A stretch of 37,851 nucleotides of DNA from JAPKZH01 sp964537875 (GCA_964537875.1 CAZIDN010000034.1:1-37851); one strand, 5' to 3'; counted from the first letter of the stretch, positions 16,297 through 25,249 are shown. Notes: generated by a model not told the origin, from the letters alone. A program made the numbers and translations.

Positions 16297-17511
16297 TCAG
16301 GAAACGAATTTTCTGGGGAGCAGCGGATTTAAACCGATCAAGATTTTATAATCGGAAACGCCGCTTTGGGCTTCGAGGACATCGGCGGTCAGGCCGGAAT
16401 CTATCCGATTGTCGATCAGCGTGACGTCTTCGCCGACTTTTATATCATGGTCATCGCCCAGATCGGCCATAATATGATTCGATGTGACGGCCGCCATGAC
16501 GGGATATTTATTCCCTCTGATAGAAACAAAACCTTTGCCGCCAAGCTGAGGGAGGTATCCGTCTGAATAGCCGATGCCCACTGTTGCCACTCTCATCTTT
16601 TTCCGAGCCGTGTAGACGCGATGATAGGAGACCGAATCGCCCGGCCGCATATCTTTGATGAATATGACCCTCGCCATGAGCTTCAAGGCCGGCCTCAGTT
16701 TGAGCAGGTCTTCTTTCTGAGTCTGCCCATTCGGATAATAGCCGTACAAGGTGATCCCCGGCCTGATCATATCCAAATAGAATTCGGGGGATTCAAATAT
16801 TCCGGCGCTGCTGGCGGCATGCTTCAAGCCCAAAGAAATCCCCTTCTTTTCGGCAGCTGAACAGACTTCTCGAAATCTCCTGAGCTGTTCCCTATCGAAG
16901 TCTGGATCCTCGGTCAGGGTTGTCGCAATCCCATCAATCTTGATATGAGAGAGCGACGCGATTTTCTCGATCAGGGGCAGTGCCTTGTCGTACGGAATTC
17001 CAGTCCGGCTCATGCCGGTGTCGATGTCGATGTGAACAGACGCTTTGTTTCTAGACCTCAAGGCGGCTTCATGGAGAGAAGCCGCTTCTTCGGAATAGAC
17101 GGATTGACTAATGTTGTTCATCACAATGGCTTCGCAATCCTCCTTGCCAAACGGCCCGAAATTCAGGACTGGGGATTGCAAACCTGCTTTTCTCAAGGCC
17201 AGACCTTCGGTCAATTTCCCGACCATCAGTCCATCGACTCCGGCTTTCTCCAGGGCCAGGGCGGCGTCGACCAAGCCATGGCCATAGGCATTGGCTTTGA
17301 CGACGGCCATGACCCGGACCTTGACATGTTTCTTGATTTGGGAAAAATTCCATCGGATATGGTCGAGATTCACCTCGATCCAGGGATCCTTGCGGCCGGC
17401 CGTTTCGCTTCTTTCTTGGGCCGGAGAACTTTGCGGCCCCCTCCCCTTCGGTAAGGAAATCGCCGCCAGGGAGCCCGCTCCCATTGTTTCAAGAAAAATT
17501 CTTCTTTTCAT
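16297..17511 (-). CDS. alr: Exported alanine racemase-family PLP enzyme
   Basis: 404 residues. A fold-III barrel (about 45-285) starts with WIEVNLDHIRWNF and carries the PLP lysine Lys72 in VVKANAYGHG; a beta domain follows with the GIGYSDGY catalytic tyrosine block. Members interconvert L- and D-alanine, and periplasmic members act on several amino acids. Unlike usual cytosolic Alr, this protein has an N-terminal extension of about 40 residues: MKRRIFLETMGAGSLAAISL, a Tat-like signal, then a Ser/Gln-rich linker. This points to a periplasmic, possibly broad-specificity racemase. GAGGATG precedes the ATG. It lies downstream of the Cys/Met PLP gene but 144 bp away, with a repeat between, so cotranscription is uncertain. 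Confidence 0.88.
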   Translation of the reverse strand: MKRRIFLETMGAGSLAAISLPKGRGPQSSPAQERSETAGRKDPWIEVNLDHIRWNFSQIKKHVKVRVMAVVKANAYGHGLVDAALALEKAGVDGLMVGKLTEGLALRKAGLQSPVLNFGPFGKEDCEAIVMNNISQSVYSEEAASLHEAALRSRNKASVHIDIDTGMSRTGIPYDKALPLIEKIASLSHIKIDGIATTLTEDPDFDREQLRRFREVCSAAEKKGISLGLKHAASSAGIFESPEFYLDMIRPGITLYGYYPNGQTQKEDLLKLRPALKLMARVIFIKDMRPGDSVSYHRVYTARKKMRVATVGIGYSDGYLPQLGGKGFVSIRGNKYPVMAAVTSNHIMADLGDDHDIKVGEDVTLIDNRIDSGLTADVLEAQSGVSDYKILIGLNPLLPRKFVS

Positions 17512-17590
17512 GACATCCTCGGTCCAATCGGTCTCATAGTATCGTGAGCGACACGTGAATTATAAAAAAGGAAAAACTTCGAGAAAAGAG

Positions 17591-17625
17591 GAGATTGCCG
17601 CGCCGCAAGAGCAGTTCGCAATGAC
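17591..17625. repeat. Dispersed palindromic repeat of the GTCATTGCGA...GGCAATCTC type
   Basis: Read on the minus strand, the element begins GTCATTGCGAAC and ends GCGGCAATCTC, an imperfect palindrome built on ATTGC/GCAAT ends. This motif is familiar as an intergenic repeat in many unrelated bacterial genomes. It lies between the Cys/Met PLP gene and the racemase gene. Confidence 0.45.
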
Positions 17626-17655
17626 GGTGTATCTGTATTTGTTTCCATGGATCAA

Positions 17656-18819
17656 TTATATCAATCCACTCAAGGCCTGGTCGAAATCTTCGCGGAGATC
17701 TTCTGTCGCCTCAATCCCCACAGATAATCTGATCAGGCCGTCCGAAATTCCGAGCTTCCGCCGATCTTTGGCTGTCATTCCCAGATGCGAAGTCGTCGCC
17801 GGCCTGGTCATGAGCGTTTCCACACCGCCCAGGCTTGGCGCGATAATCGGGATCTTTACGCTCTTCATGAACCGTTCCGCAGCAGCCACTCCCCCTTTCA
17901 ACTCAAAGCTGATCATGCCTCCGAAGCCTTCAAAGAGCTTGGCAGCCCGCTTACAGCTCGGATTGCTTTCGAGGCCGGGGTAGTTCACTTTTTTGATGGC
18001 CGGATGATCCTCGAGAAACCGGGCGATTTTCCGGGCGCTTTCGTTCTGATATCTCACTCTCAAGGCCAAAGTTTTCAAGCCGCGGTGGAGGAGATAGCAG
18101 GCATGAGGGTCCATGGACCCGCCGAGGTGGTCGAGCTTATGGAGAATTTTTTCCACCAGCTCCTTCCGGCCGATCACGGCCCCACCGACGATATCCGAAT
18201 GGCCGTTTAGATATTTCGTGCAGCTGTGAAGCGAAAGGTCGAATCCCGATTCTGTGGGCCGGTAATTGATAGGCGTGGCAAACGTGTTGTCGATCATAGA
18301 GATCAGAGAATGTTCTCGGGCAAATTTCACGACCGCTTCAAGGTCGGGGACCTGCATCAAAGGATTGCTGATCGTTTCGACATAAATCGCCTTGGTCGTC
18401 GGTCGGAGCTTGCGTCTCCAGGATTCTGGGTTTTCACCGTCGATAAAATCAAAGGCGATCCCAAAAGAGCCGAGATACTTGGTCAAGAAATCATGCGTGC
18501 CGCCATAGAGGCATTCTTGGGCCAAAAGATGGTCGCCGGATGAGAGAACGGCCAGGAGCGTCGTCGATATCGCGGCCATGCCGCTGGCGGTGACAATGGC
18601 CGCTTCCGCATTTTCAAGAGCCGCCAATTTCTTATGAAGGACGATATGGTTCGGCGTGTTGTTGAGCCGGATATAGGGAATGTCATGATAGCTGGCGGCC
18701 GGAGAATATTCGTACATGGCCGATTGAAAGATCGGCATGCTGACGGCTCCCAGGACGCGTGGCTCCATTTCTCCGGCATGGATTAATTTCGTTTCGATGC
18801 GGTCCTTCTTTTTTTGCAT
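17656..18819 (-). CDS. Cys/Met-metabolism PLP enzyme (cystathionine gamma-synthase / gamma-lyase / methionine gamma-lyase family)
   Basis: 387 residues from the ATG at 18819, chosen because GAGGAGG lies 8 nt before it; an ATG ten codons earlier has no such site. The fold-I motifs are complete: ALENAEAAIVTASGMAAIS, LLAQECLYGGTHDF for the PLP ring, YVETISNPLMQVPD, DNTFATP and the PLP lysine in SLHSCTKYLNGHSD, with a late PSLGGVETLMTRPA. Enzymes of this family make or break C-S bonds at the gamma carbon; sequence alone does not separate synthase from lyase. In an amino-acid-degrading organism, a lyase yielding 2-oxobutyrate, ammonia and a thiol is plausible, but that is inference. A LanC-like fragment lies 150 bp upstream. 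Confidence 0.88.
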   Translation of the reverse strand: MQKKKDRIETKLIHAGEMEPRVLGAVSMPIFQSAMYEYSPAASYHDIPYIRLNNTPNHIVLHKKLAALENAEAAIVTASGMAAISTTLLAVLSSGDHLLAQECLYGGTHDFLTKYLGSFGIAFDFIDGENPESWRRKLRPTTKAIYVETISNPLMQVPDLEAVVKFAREHSLISMIDNTFATPINYRPTESGFDLSLHSCTKYLNGHSDIVGGAVIGRKELVEKILHKLDHLGGSMDPHACYLLHRGLKTLALRVRYQNESARKIARFLEDHPAIKKVNYPGLESNPSCKRAAKLFEGFGGMISFELKGGVAAAERFMKSVKIPIIAPSLGGVETLMTRPATTSHLGMTAKDRRKLGISDGLIRLSVGIEATEDLREDFDQALSGLI

Positions 18820-18968
18820 GGGCGTATCCTCCTCTAAGATTGTCAACAAATCAAATTGGAAGGGAAGTCAAAATATCCCCACCCCCTCTGACAAATGGAG
18901 AAAGAACGAGCCTCCTCGTTTTTCAGAAGGATTGTTATCATTCTTCTAAGACATCCACGGCTTCATTA

Positions 18969-19238
18969 TTATTTCATCAACATAAGATCGCCGACAAATA
19001 CGGAATCCGGGAGATTGATTTTGGGCCGCTTTCTCTGCTCAAAGGCATCCAGGTGAAGCAGATAAAGCCCGATCCCCGCCGCCCCCTGCATCAAGCCTCT
19101 CTGGGCCATGAGGAGTTCGGGCCTGGTGCGGTGCTCGGCCTGGATCCATTTCATGCGGCCGTCCTCGACCGTTGCTTTGGCCATCAATTTGTCCGTCAAC
19201 CGCCGGCAAAAATCGAGATAGCTTTTTTCTTCGGCATT
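18969..19238 (-). pseudogene. LanC-like (lanthionine synthetase C family) C-terminal fragment
   Basis: About 90 codons ending at TAA (18969). The frame is open to at least 19238 but offers no ATG with a ribosome site; the first usable start is a TTG at 19199. The translated piece contains SYLDFCRRL, HRTRPELLMAQ and GLMQGAAGIGLYLLHLDAF followed by LPDSVF. This matches the last helix-turn block of LanC-like proteins, where G-x-AGIG-x-x-LL precedes the C-terminus. The usual protein is around 400 residues, so roughly three quarters is missing, including the region with the zinc ligands. It starts directly at the stop of the DUF5107/TPR gene, as expected if a deletion joined the two. It is most likely a remnant. 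Confidence 0.6.
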
Positions 19239-19240
19239 CC

Positions 19241-22200
19241 TTATTCCTTTAGGGCCGCTAACTGCCGCCGGGCGCCTATGTGGTTGATGTTGATCAAAAG
19301 GGCTTTTTCAAATTCGGCCCTGGCCTCGGTCTTTTGCCCTTTTCCCAAATATCCCAGGCCGAGCAAATAATGAACCTGGGCTTTTTGGGCGACCGCGGAC
19401 TGCCGTTCTCCGAATTTCTCAAAAAAGTCCATGGCCGGCACGGCTTTCAATCTTTCGTTGGCAGTCTGGATCAGCCTGTCGAATATCTGATTGGCCTCAG
19501 CCCCTTTGCCGGTCTTTTGAAGGGCGAGCGCCTGATAATAGCCCGGTTCCGACCAGCCATGCCTGAACGCGGCCGCTTTCTCAAAGCTCGCGACCGCTTT
19601 TGCCTTTTCGCCCAGCGCTTCATAGGCCGTCCCGATCCAATAATAGATCTTTGCCGACCACCCTCCTGAAGCGGGGGCGGCCACGTCAAGGTTTTCCGGG
19701 TAGGTCAGAGCCGTTTCGAAATCCCCGAGCGCCTGACGGTACTTTTTGGCGGCCATCAAATCCTGCCCCCGGAGAAGATGGGCTTCGATAAAAATCCCGT
19801 GGATTTCGCCGCCGCCTTCCCAGACATGAAAATGATGGGGCTTGAAAAGCTCAATCGCCCGATCATAGCGGCCGAGCTGAACAAGCAGCAGAATTTCGCG
19901 CGTCAGGGCATCATCGCGGAGTGAGACGACTTCATGATTCTTTTCGAGAAGGGCCAGCCTCTTTTGGGGATCGGACTGGCCGGCTTCATAAAACTGGTCG
20001 AGCTCAAAATAGAGCCGGGGATCGTTTTGATTGCAGGCCACGGCTTTCTCTAGATAAGCGATGGCTTTGGAGACATCATTCTTCACCCGGGCAGAGGCCA
20101 GTCCCAAATTGCGATGGGAAATGGAAAAAGAATTATCGAGCGCCACGGATTTTTCCCATTCGGCCATCGCATTTTCCGGCTGAAGGTCGAAGAGGTAATT
20201 GCCGAGATAATAGGGCGCCCGCGCATCCTCAGGATTGATGCGCTGTGCCCATCTCAACACCTCCAGACATTCCGATTGAAACGGGAAACAATAATCGGGA
20301 GGCATCGAAGCGGCCCGCAGGACGCAATTCCGCGCTTTCTCCGCATCGCCCTTTTGGTCCCAATAGTAGCCGAGAAAGTAATGGAGGAGGGGGAATAAAG
20401 CCGCACCTTTACCTTTCGATTCTGTAAGCCGCGTCAGGACCTCGATGGCTTCCTCCCAGAGGCCGCAGTTCCCGTAATCAACGGCCAGTTCAAGGTAATT
20501 GGGTGCCTCAGTTCTCATTCGGACAAACAGCGCCTCAGTGGCGCTATCGGCTTCATCTTTTCGTCCGTCGCCTCTCAGGGCCAGATAGAGCTCATGGCCG
20601 GCCCAGAAGTCCAGATGATCAGAAGCCAGGATTTCCGAGGCGATTTTTCTCGCCTCGCCAAATTTTTTCAATTTTCGCAGCAGCGCCGATTTTAAGTTGA
20701 GGGCTTTCGTGTTTTTGGCGTTTGCCGCCAAAGATGAATCGACAAGTTCCGAGGCCTTCGAAAAATCTCCCCTTAGGCAGGCCAGTTCGGCCAGTTGATA
20801 GAACGCTGCCCCTTCCCAGGCCGCGCTCCATGTCGCCCGGAAAAAGGCGTCCTCCGCTTCCTTGAGTTTGCCCTGCGACCTCAGGGAAACGCCCAAATAA
20901 TAAAGGGCTTCTCCATCCTTAGGCCGCGCATAATTTTTTGTGGCGCGCTTGACCGCTCTCTGCAGCTTCTCTTCGGCCTCCTGATACATCGCCCGCTTCA
21001 AATACAAAAGTCCGAGGGCTGAGTTCACGCGGTAATCATCCGGATCGCGCTTCAGGGCTTCTTCATAATACGGATAAGGCTCGAAGGCCGGGTTATAAAA
21101 CTGCTCCAGGCGCAGTCCGGTGAGATACAACTCTTCAATGGTCGAAATGTCCTTGGGGGCGGCGGGCGGCGTGACGGGAGACGGCATCGGTGTCGATGGC
21201 TTTTTTTGGGGTTTATAGCTGATGAGTTCTTTGCCGTCTGATATGAGCAAAATTAAAGCGAGAGATTCTTCTTTGATTCCCGAAGGGAGCGCTACATCTT
21301 TTTTAAAATATGGTTGCCCCGGGCCAATCATGATTTTCTCTTCAAAAATTGTCTTTTCGCCCGACTTGAGCAAAAACCTTGCATCTCGATATTCTGCCGG
21401 CGTGTAAAAGCCGATGGCGGCTGTCCCTTTCTCCGTCATGGCCAGGTTGCAGGCGGCATCTTTATTGGCCGCCTTCATACCGCCGATCTTCCGGATCGGA
21501 AACCATGTCTGCCGAATCGTCCGGACCTCATAGGGCTGCGTCCAGCTGAAGTCAGGCTGGTTATCGGAATAAGCGCCAAACATGAGCTCGGCATAGGGGC
21601 CGTCCGTCTCGGTCAATAGCTTTTCCCAAAGTCTACCTTCTGGGCCGGTTCCCCATGTCCACAGCTTCTTTCCGGGGACAAAATTATGGTCGCCGATAAA
21701 AGCCACGCCAGCTTCTTCTCCATGGTCATAGCCGGCCAGAAAATCGCCTTCATTGTCCCAGGCAAAGAAAGACGTCGGGGCCGCATGGTTTTTCCACCAG
21801 CTCACATCCACGCCCTTCGTGTAGTCCTGGCGGTTATAGATCTCGGTCGAAACGGGCCAACGCGAAAACTGGTTCTTACCGTGGAAGGTGGCGAATTCCG
21901 TATCGGGCGGGAAAATGACCTGATAATTCTTGTTGGCATGGATGGCCACGTTGGCAAAGCAGAGCATGGAATGCGCCAGCGGCGTCCGGTTGAGTATCTT
22001 GACCGTGACGTCGATGGCGGACGAGTCCGGCTTGAGCGTCAAGCCGACCAGCCATCTTGTCCGGTGGCGGAGCTCAAGCTCTCCCGTCCAGATCGTTGCG
22101 CTTCCATCGGGATTTTTCACGATCGTATGATCGACAGTTATGAACGTCGTCGCCCGGTGATGGTGAGGGATGTTCCATTCCACGCCTCCCGATATCCAAG

Positions 22201-22621
22201 CTCCGAGCATGCCGATGAGAGCCGGCTTGATGACATGCTGGCGGTAGATGAAATCATAGTTATTGGTCTTGTCCAGCCCTGAGAAGACGCGGCCGCCGAT
22301 TTCGGGGAGGACGCAGATCTTGACATACTGATTCTCGAGATAAACAGCTTGATATGTTAAATCTTTGCGGATGTCCGTCAGGCGGTCTAAAAACGGATAG
22401 GGATAAACGGGTCCCTTGGCGCCCTGATAAGCCCGGCCGTTATAAAAAATGGGATTGGGCTCGGGCGCTTCGACAAGGTAGGTTGGAATAACGAGCGGCT
22501 CTTCCCAGATTTTGACTGCAGATTGAGCCCGTAGCGCCTGCCCCGGAAAAAATATAAAGGATAGCAAAACCGACAGAATGAATGCCTTAAGAACTAAACG
22601 AGTCAATAACCTTTTGCCCAT
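19241..22621 (-). CDS. Large exported DUF5107 / tetratricopeptide-repeat protein
   Basis: 1126 residues with a signal peptide (about 1-32). Residues 45-370 are a DUF5107 domain, a beta-sandwich related to galactose mutarotase, with LPEIGGRVFSGLDKTNNYDF, SGGVEWNIPHHH and WTWGTGPEGRLWEKLL. From about 510 to the end runs a long series of TPR units, for example VNSALGLLYLKRAMYQEAEE, ALYYLGVSLRSQGKLKEAED and LLGLGYLGKGQKTEARAEFE. Known DUF5107/TPR proteins are common in saccharolytic bacteria and are thought to bind glycans, but no activity is established. A linker rich in Pro (about 475-505) joins the halves. It has its own promoter, a GGGAG ribosome site, and a branched element just upstream of the promoter. 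Confidence 0.88.
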   Translation of the reverse strand: MGKRLLTRLVLKAFILSVLLSFIFFPGQALRAQSAVKIWEEPLVIPTYLVEAPEPNPIFYNGRAYQGAKGPVYPYPFLDRLTDIRKDLTYQAVYLENQYVKICVLPEIGGRVFSGLDKTNNYDFIYRQHVIKPALIGMLGAWISGGVEWNIPHHHRATTFITVDHTIVKNPDGSATIWTGELELRHRTRWLVGLTLKPDSSAIDVTVKILNRTPLAHSMLCFANVAIHANKNYQVIFPPDTEFATFHGKNQFSRWPVSTEIYNRQDYTKGVDVSWWKNHAAPTSFFAWDNEGDFLAGYDHGEEAGVAFIGDHNFVPGKKLWTWGTGPEGRLWEKLLTETDGPYAELMFGAYSDNQPDFSWTQPYEVRTIRQTWFPIRKIGGMKAANKDAACNLAMTEKGTAAIGFYTPAEYRDARFLLKSGEKTIFEEKIMIGPGQPYFKKDVALPSGIKEESLALILLISDGKELISYKPQKKPSTPMPSPVTPPAAPKDISTIEELYLTGLRLEQFYNPAFEPYPYYEEALKRDPDDYRVNSALGLLYLKRAMYQEAEEKLQRAVKRATKNYARPKDGEALYYLGVSLRSQGKLKEAEDAFFRATWSAAWEGAAFYQLAELACLRGDFSKASELVDSSLAANAKNTKALNLKSALLRKLKKFGEARKIASEILASDHLDFWAGHELYLALRGDGRKDEADSATEALFVRMRTEAPNYLELAVDYGNCGLWEEAIEVLTRLTESKGKGAALFPLLHYFLGYYWDQKGDAEKARNCVLRAASMPPDYCFPFQSECLEVLRWAQRINPEDARAPYYLGNYLFDLQPENAMAEWEKSVALDNSFSISHRNLGLASARVKNDVSKAIAYLEKAVACNQNDPRLYFELDQFYEAGQSDPQKRLALLEKNHEVVSLRDDALTREILLLVQLGRYDRAIELFKPHHFHVWEGGGEIHGIFIEAHLLRGQDLMAAKKYRQALGDFETALTYPENLDVAAPASGGWSAKIYYWIGTAYEALGEKAKAVASFEKAAAFRHGWSEPGYYQALALQKTGKGAEANQIFDRLIQTANERLKAVPAMDFFEKFGERQSAVAQKAQVHYLLGLGYLGKGQKTEARAEFEKALLININHIGARRQLAALKE

Positions 22622-22663
22622 CGTTTTCTCCCGAATCAGAAGCGCATAGGAACATTGCCTAAA

Positions 22664-22693
22664 CTAATACAAGCGTAATAAAAAAAGTGACAA
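22664..22693 (-). promoter_or_regulatory. Putative promoter of the DUF5107/TPR gene
   Basis: On the minus strand TTGTCA (22693-22688) and TATTAG (22669-22664) are 18 bp apart, giving a leader of about 36 nt before the ATG at 22621. It lies 6 bp beyond the foot of the branched element. Confidence 0.4.
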
Positions 22694-22698
22694 TGTAT

Positions 22699-22824
22699 GG
22701 GTGGCGCTTAGGCCGTCCTCAAGCCTCCGTAGCGGAGGGGGGCCCCGTCGGCTTTTCCGACGGGGGGAACCGACGGGACTGGTTCCCCGGAGCCCGGGGG
22801 CTAGGGGCGGCCTAAGCGCCGCCC
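22699..22824. repeat. Branched palindromic element: a 17-bp stem enclosing four hairpins
   Basis: Arms 22699-22715 and 22808-22824 pair over 17 bp with one G/T pair (core GGCGCTTAGGCCG). Inside are CCTCCG/CGGAGG (22724-22729 with 22733-22738), CCCCGTCGG/CCGACGGGG (22743-22751 with 22757-22765), GGGGAACC/GGTTCCCC (22764-22771 with 22781-22788) and AGCCC/GGGCT (22791-22795 with 22798-22802). The second and third share two bases, so they compete slightly. It is very GC-rich in otherwise AT-rich surroundings. No reading frame is evident. It could be a structured RNA, a non-autonomous mobile element or a strong terminator of the dGTPase transcript. Confidence 0.75.
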
Positions 22825-22851
22825 GAACACGGATGTCATTTTAATTATTGC

Positions 22852-22869
22852 GTTGATATTAGTATCAAC
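22852..22869. promoter_or_regulatory. Perfect 7-bp palindrome downstream of the dGTPase gene
   Basis: GTTGATA and TATCAAC flank a TTAG loop, in an AT-rich stretch 28 bp beyond the dGTPase stop. It has no T-run on the minus strand, so it is more likely an operator or part of a messenger end than a classical terminator. Confidence 0.3.
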
Positions 22870-22897
22870 TCCCTACCAAGAAGTCAAACGCTGCGGG

Positions 22898-23938
22898 CTA
22901 AGACCGTTCTACCTCCTCCCAGGCATGGGGCATGAAGAGTTTTTCGAATAAGGAAAGGGCGTACCAGTCGGTCATGCCTGAGATGAAATCGACGACCCGC
23001 TTCTCCAATGGATCCCCCTGAGGATAGCTCTTGATATAACCCTCTGGGTGTTTGCAGAGGTATTCGTAGAGGTCGGCCAGGATTTTTTCCGTCTTCCGCA
23101 GCTCCTCGCGGGCCGAAGGGTTGAAATAGACGCGCTCATAGAGAAAATCCCGGAGCTCAATGACGGCTTTCATGATCTCGTCGCTCATGGCGATCTTGTC
23201 CAGATTCGACTTCAGGCTGGCCTCGATGACGTCCACGACCATCTTGTCGATCCGGGAGGCATGCCACTTCCCCAGCACGCTGACAAGCTGTTTGGGGATA
23301 TCGGTTTCTTTGATAATTCCCGCACGCAGGGCATCATCAATGTCATGATTGACGTAGGCGATCACATCCGAAGCCCGGACGACCTGTCCCTCGATAGTCG
23401 TCGGTAGGTCTTCCTTTTTCTTGTCCAGAATTTTTCCCCGGCCTTTGGAATGTTTGGAAATGCCGTCCCGCACTTCGAAGGTGAGGTTGAGCCCCTTGCC
23501 CTCATATTCCAGCTTGTCCACGACCCGCAGGCTCTGCTCATAATGGCTGAATCCGCCCGGGAGGAGCTTGGCCAAGGTTTCTTCGCCCGAGTGGCCGAAG
23601 GGGGTATGGCCGAGGTCGTGGCCTAGGGCGATGGCCTCGGTCAAGTCCTCGTTCAGCCGCAAGGCCTTGGCGATCGTCCGGGCGATCTGCGATACTTCCA
23701 AGGTGTGCGTCAGCCTGGTCCGATAATGGTCGCCGAAAGGAGCCAGGAAGACCTGGGTTTTATGCTTCAGCCGCCGGAACGATTTGGAATGGAGAATCCG
23801 GTCGCGGTCCCGCTGGAACGCCGTCCGGAAAGAATGCGGCGCTTCTTCGCGAACCCTCCCCTTGGAGCTGCGGCTCAGGCAGGCTTTTGGTGAAAGGATC
23901 TTTGCCTCGATATCTTCAAGTTGTTCGCGGATATTCAT
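22898..23938 (-). CDS. dgt: dGTPase-like deoxynucleoside triphosphate triphosphohydrolase (HD family)
   Basis: 346 residues. The HD metal-binding motif is complete: RTRLTHTLEVSQIARTIAKA gives the first His, and AIALGHDLGHTPFGHSGEE the His-Asp pair and further ligand. The N-terminal KSFRRLKHKTQVF and the later RASDVIAYVNHDIDDALRAG are typical of the Dgt/SPO1 group. It cleaves dNTPs to deoxynucleosides and tripolyphosphate, so it controls dNTP pools and may act in phage defence. The shorter length (about 340-380) matches the multimeric type rather than the E. coli form of about 505 residues. The gene starts 16 bp after the stop of the acyl-CoA dehydrogenase gene and is probably cotranscribed. 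The ribosome site is weak. Confidence 0.88.
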   Translation of the reverse strand: MNIREQLEDIEAKILSPKACLSRSSKGRVREEAPHSFRTAFQRDRDRILHSKSFRRLKHKTQVFLAPFGDHYRTRLTHTLEVSQIARTIAKALRLNEDLTEAIALGHDLGHTPFGHSGEETLAKLLPGGFSHYEQSLRVVDKLEYEGKGLNLTFEVRDGISKHSKGRGKILDKKKEDLPTTIEGQVVRASDVIAYVNHDIDDALRAGIIKETDIPKQLVSVLGKWHASRIDKMVVDVIEASLKSNLDKIAMSDEIMKAVIELRDFLYERVYFNPSAREELRKTEKILADLYEYLCKHPEGYIKSYPQGDPLEKRVVDFISGMTDWYALSLFEKLFMPHAWEEVERS

Positions 23939-23954
23939 GGTTGCCCCATCAAAG

Positions 23955-25190
23955 TCATAAAGGCCACGGCGCTCCCTGCCCCGCCTGCTCGATCAAAAGC
24001 ATGGGGATCGGAAAATTGATCTCCTGGCGATGGGAAATCTCCATGCGCTCGGTGACCAGCCTGAGGGCTTCCTGGACGCTCATCTTGTTCATCAAGGCAA
24101 AAGGCCCCTCCTGCCAGAAGAAGGCATTCTGGCAAAGCTTGTCCGTTTCTTTGATCTCGATGAGACCCGAATCCACAACTTCAGCCGCGGTCATGAAAGC
24201 CACCGCCAGAAACCTCTTGGCCAGAATTTCCACGAGCTGGGGATTGTCCGGCAGTCTTTGGGCGTCTTCTTCGCGAACCCAGCGGATAGCGGATTTTTTC
24301 GGCGCCGATGCATATTGCTGCTGCATCGTATTAAAAACCCTGGGCGGCGTGAAAAAGTTATTGTAGACTTTATAGAGAGGGTCGGCGGGATCGGTGGAAT
24401 CTGAAAAAGACTTTAAACAGGAAATCGAGAGGGCAAGGCCGACGGTGTCCATTAGATTCAAAAAGCCGAAGGGCATGTTGAAAGCCGCCTTACCGGCGGC
24501 CTCGATGCTCGGAACGTCACAGCCCTCATCGACCATCCGCGAGGCTTCCAGAAGCAGGGATACAAGGATCGTGTTGGCTGCGCCGCCTTTCCGGTATTTC
24601 AGGAGCAATGATACCGCCTTTCGAGCCCGTTTCATAAAAATGCCCGCCATTCTAAGGCTTTCTGTAGAGGTCTCTGCCAGCGGTGCAAGCTCGGCGCCGT
24701 GGTTTTTGTGAGGGGGAAAAAAATAGTGCATCCAGACGACCCGGTCGGGACGCTTCGTCTCCCTGGCCAGAAGATTGGCATCCAGGCAGGATGTGTTTGT
24801 GCCGAATAGGACAGAGGCCGGGCAAAGCCCATCCAATTTTTTAAAAATTTCTTTCTTGACGAGGATGTCCTCGGTCGCGGTCTCTAAAATAAGCTCCAGG
24901 TTTTTGCCTAAGCAGGCCTGCTCATAGCTCGTCGTAAATAGGATTCGTTTCCGGATATCTTCGACCTGGAGCGGAGAAAAAATATTGCCCTCGATGGCTG
25001 CCTGGAGCTCTTTTTGAATGATATATTGCGCCCGCTTGAGGCTTTCCTCCCTATGCCCGATGAGCCCGACATTCACCCCGTTCTGGGCGTAAGCCTGGGC
25101 CAGGAGCGATCCCATAACGCCGCTGCCCGCGATGACGATTTCTACATCATCCCAGCCAATGGGACTATCGGGAGTCCTATCGTTGCTCAT
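23955..25190 (-). CDS. 3-hydroxyacyl-CoA dehydrogenase family protein
   Basis: 411 residues. The N-terminal Rossmann domain (about 12-195) has IAGSGVMGSLLAQAYAQNG for NAD binding, the Glu-containing LILETATEDILVKKEIF and the catalytic block TNTSCLDANLLARETKRPDR with VWMHYFFPPHKN. The catalytic His and the Asn of NHG/KNHGAELAP are visible. Two C-terminal 3HCDH domains follow (about 205-300, with FNMPFGFLNLMDTVGL, and about 330-400). Such enzymes oxidise 3-hydroxyacyl-CoA in beta-oxidation or butyrate-type pathways. The size and double C-terminal domain match the fusion-protein dehydrogenase part rather than the short Hbd. No thiolase or hydratase is nearby, so the pathway is open. The gene is divergent from the YggS gene. 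Confidence 0.85.
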   Translation of the reverse strand: MSNDRTPDSPIGWDDVEIVIAGSGVMGSLLAQAYAQNGVNVGLIGHREESLKRAQYIIQKELQAAIEGNIFSPLQVEDIRKRILFTTSYEQACLGKNLELILETATEDILVKKEIFKKLDGLCPASVLFGTNTSCLDANLLARETKRPDRVVWMHYFFPPHKNHGAELAPLAETSTESLRMAGIFMKRARKAVSLLLKYRKGGAANTILVSLLLEASRMVDEGCDVPSIEAAGKAAFNMPFGFLNLMDTVGLALSISCLKSFSDSTDPADPLYKVYNNFFTPPRVFNTMQQQYASAPKKSAIRWVREEDAQRLPDNPQLVEILAKRFLAVAFMTAAEVVDSGLIEIKETDKLCQNAFFWQEGPFALMNKMSVQEALRLVTERMEISHRQEINFPIPMLLIEQAGQGAPWPL

Positions 25191-25249
25191 GGCTTTCGCA
25201 ACCTTTCTTTTTTAGAGGATTATAAAGCCAAAAGGACAAAAAGGCAAAA

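Noticed and set aside
22699..22824. Integron attC site
   Set aside because: The outer arms contain CTTAGGC/GCCTAAG, similar to attC core boxes, but the required GTT/AAC triplet is missing and the multi-hairpin interior does not fit. No integrase or cassette array is present.
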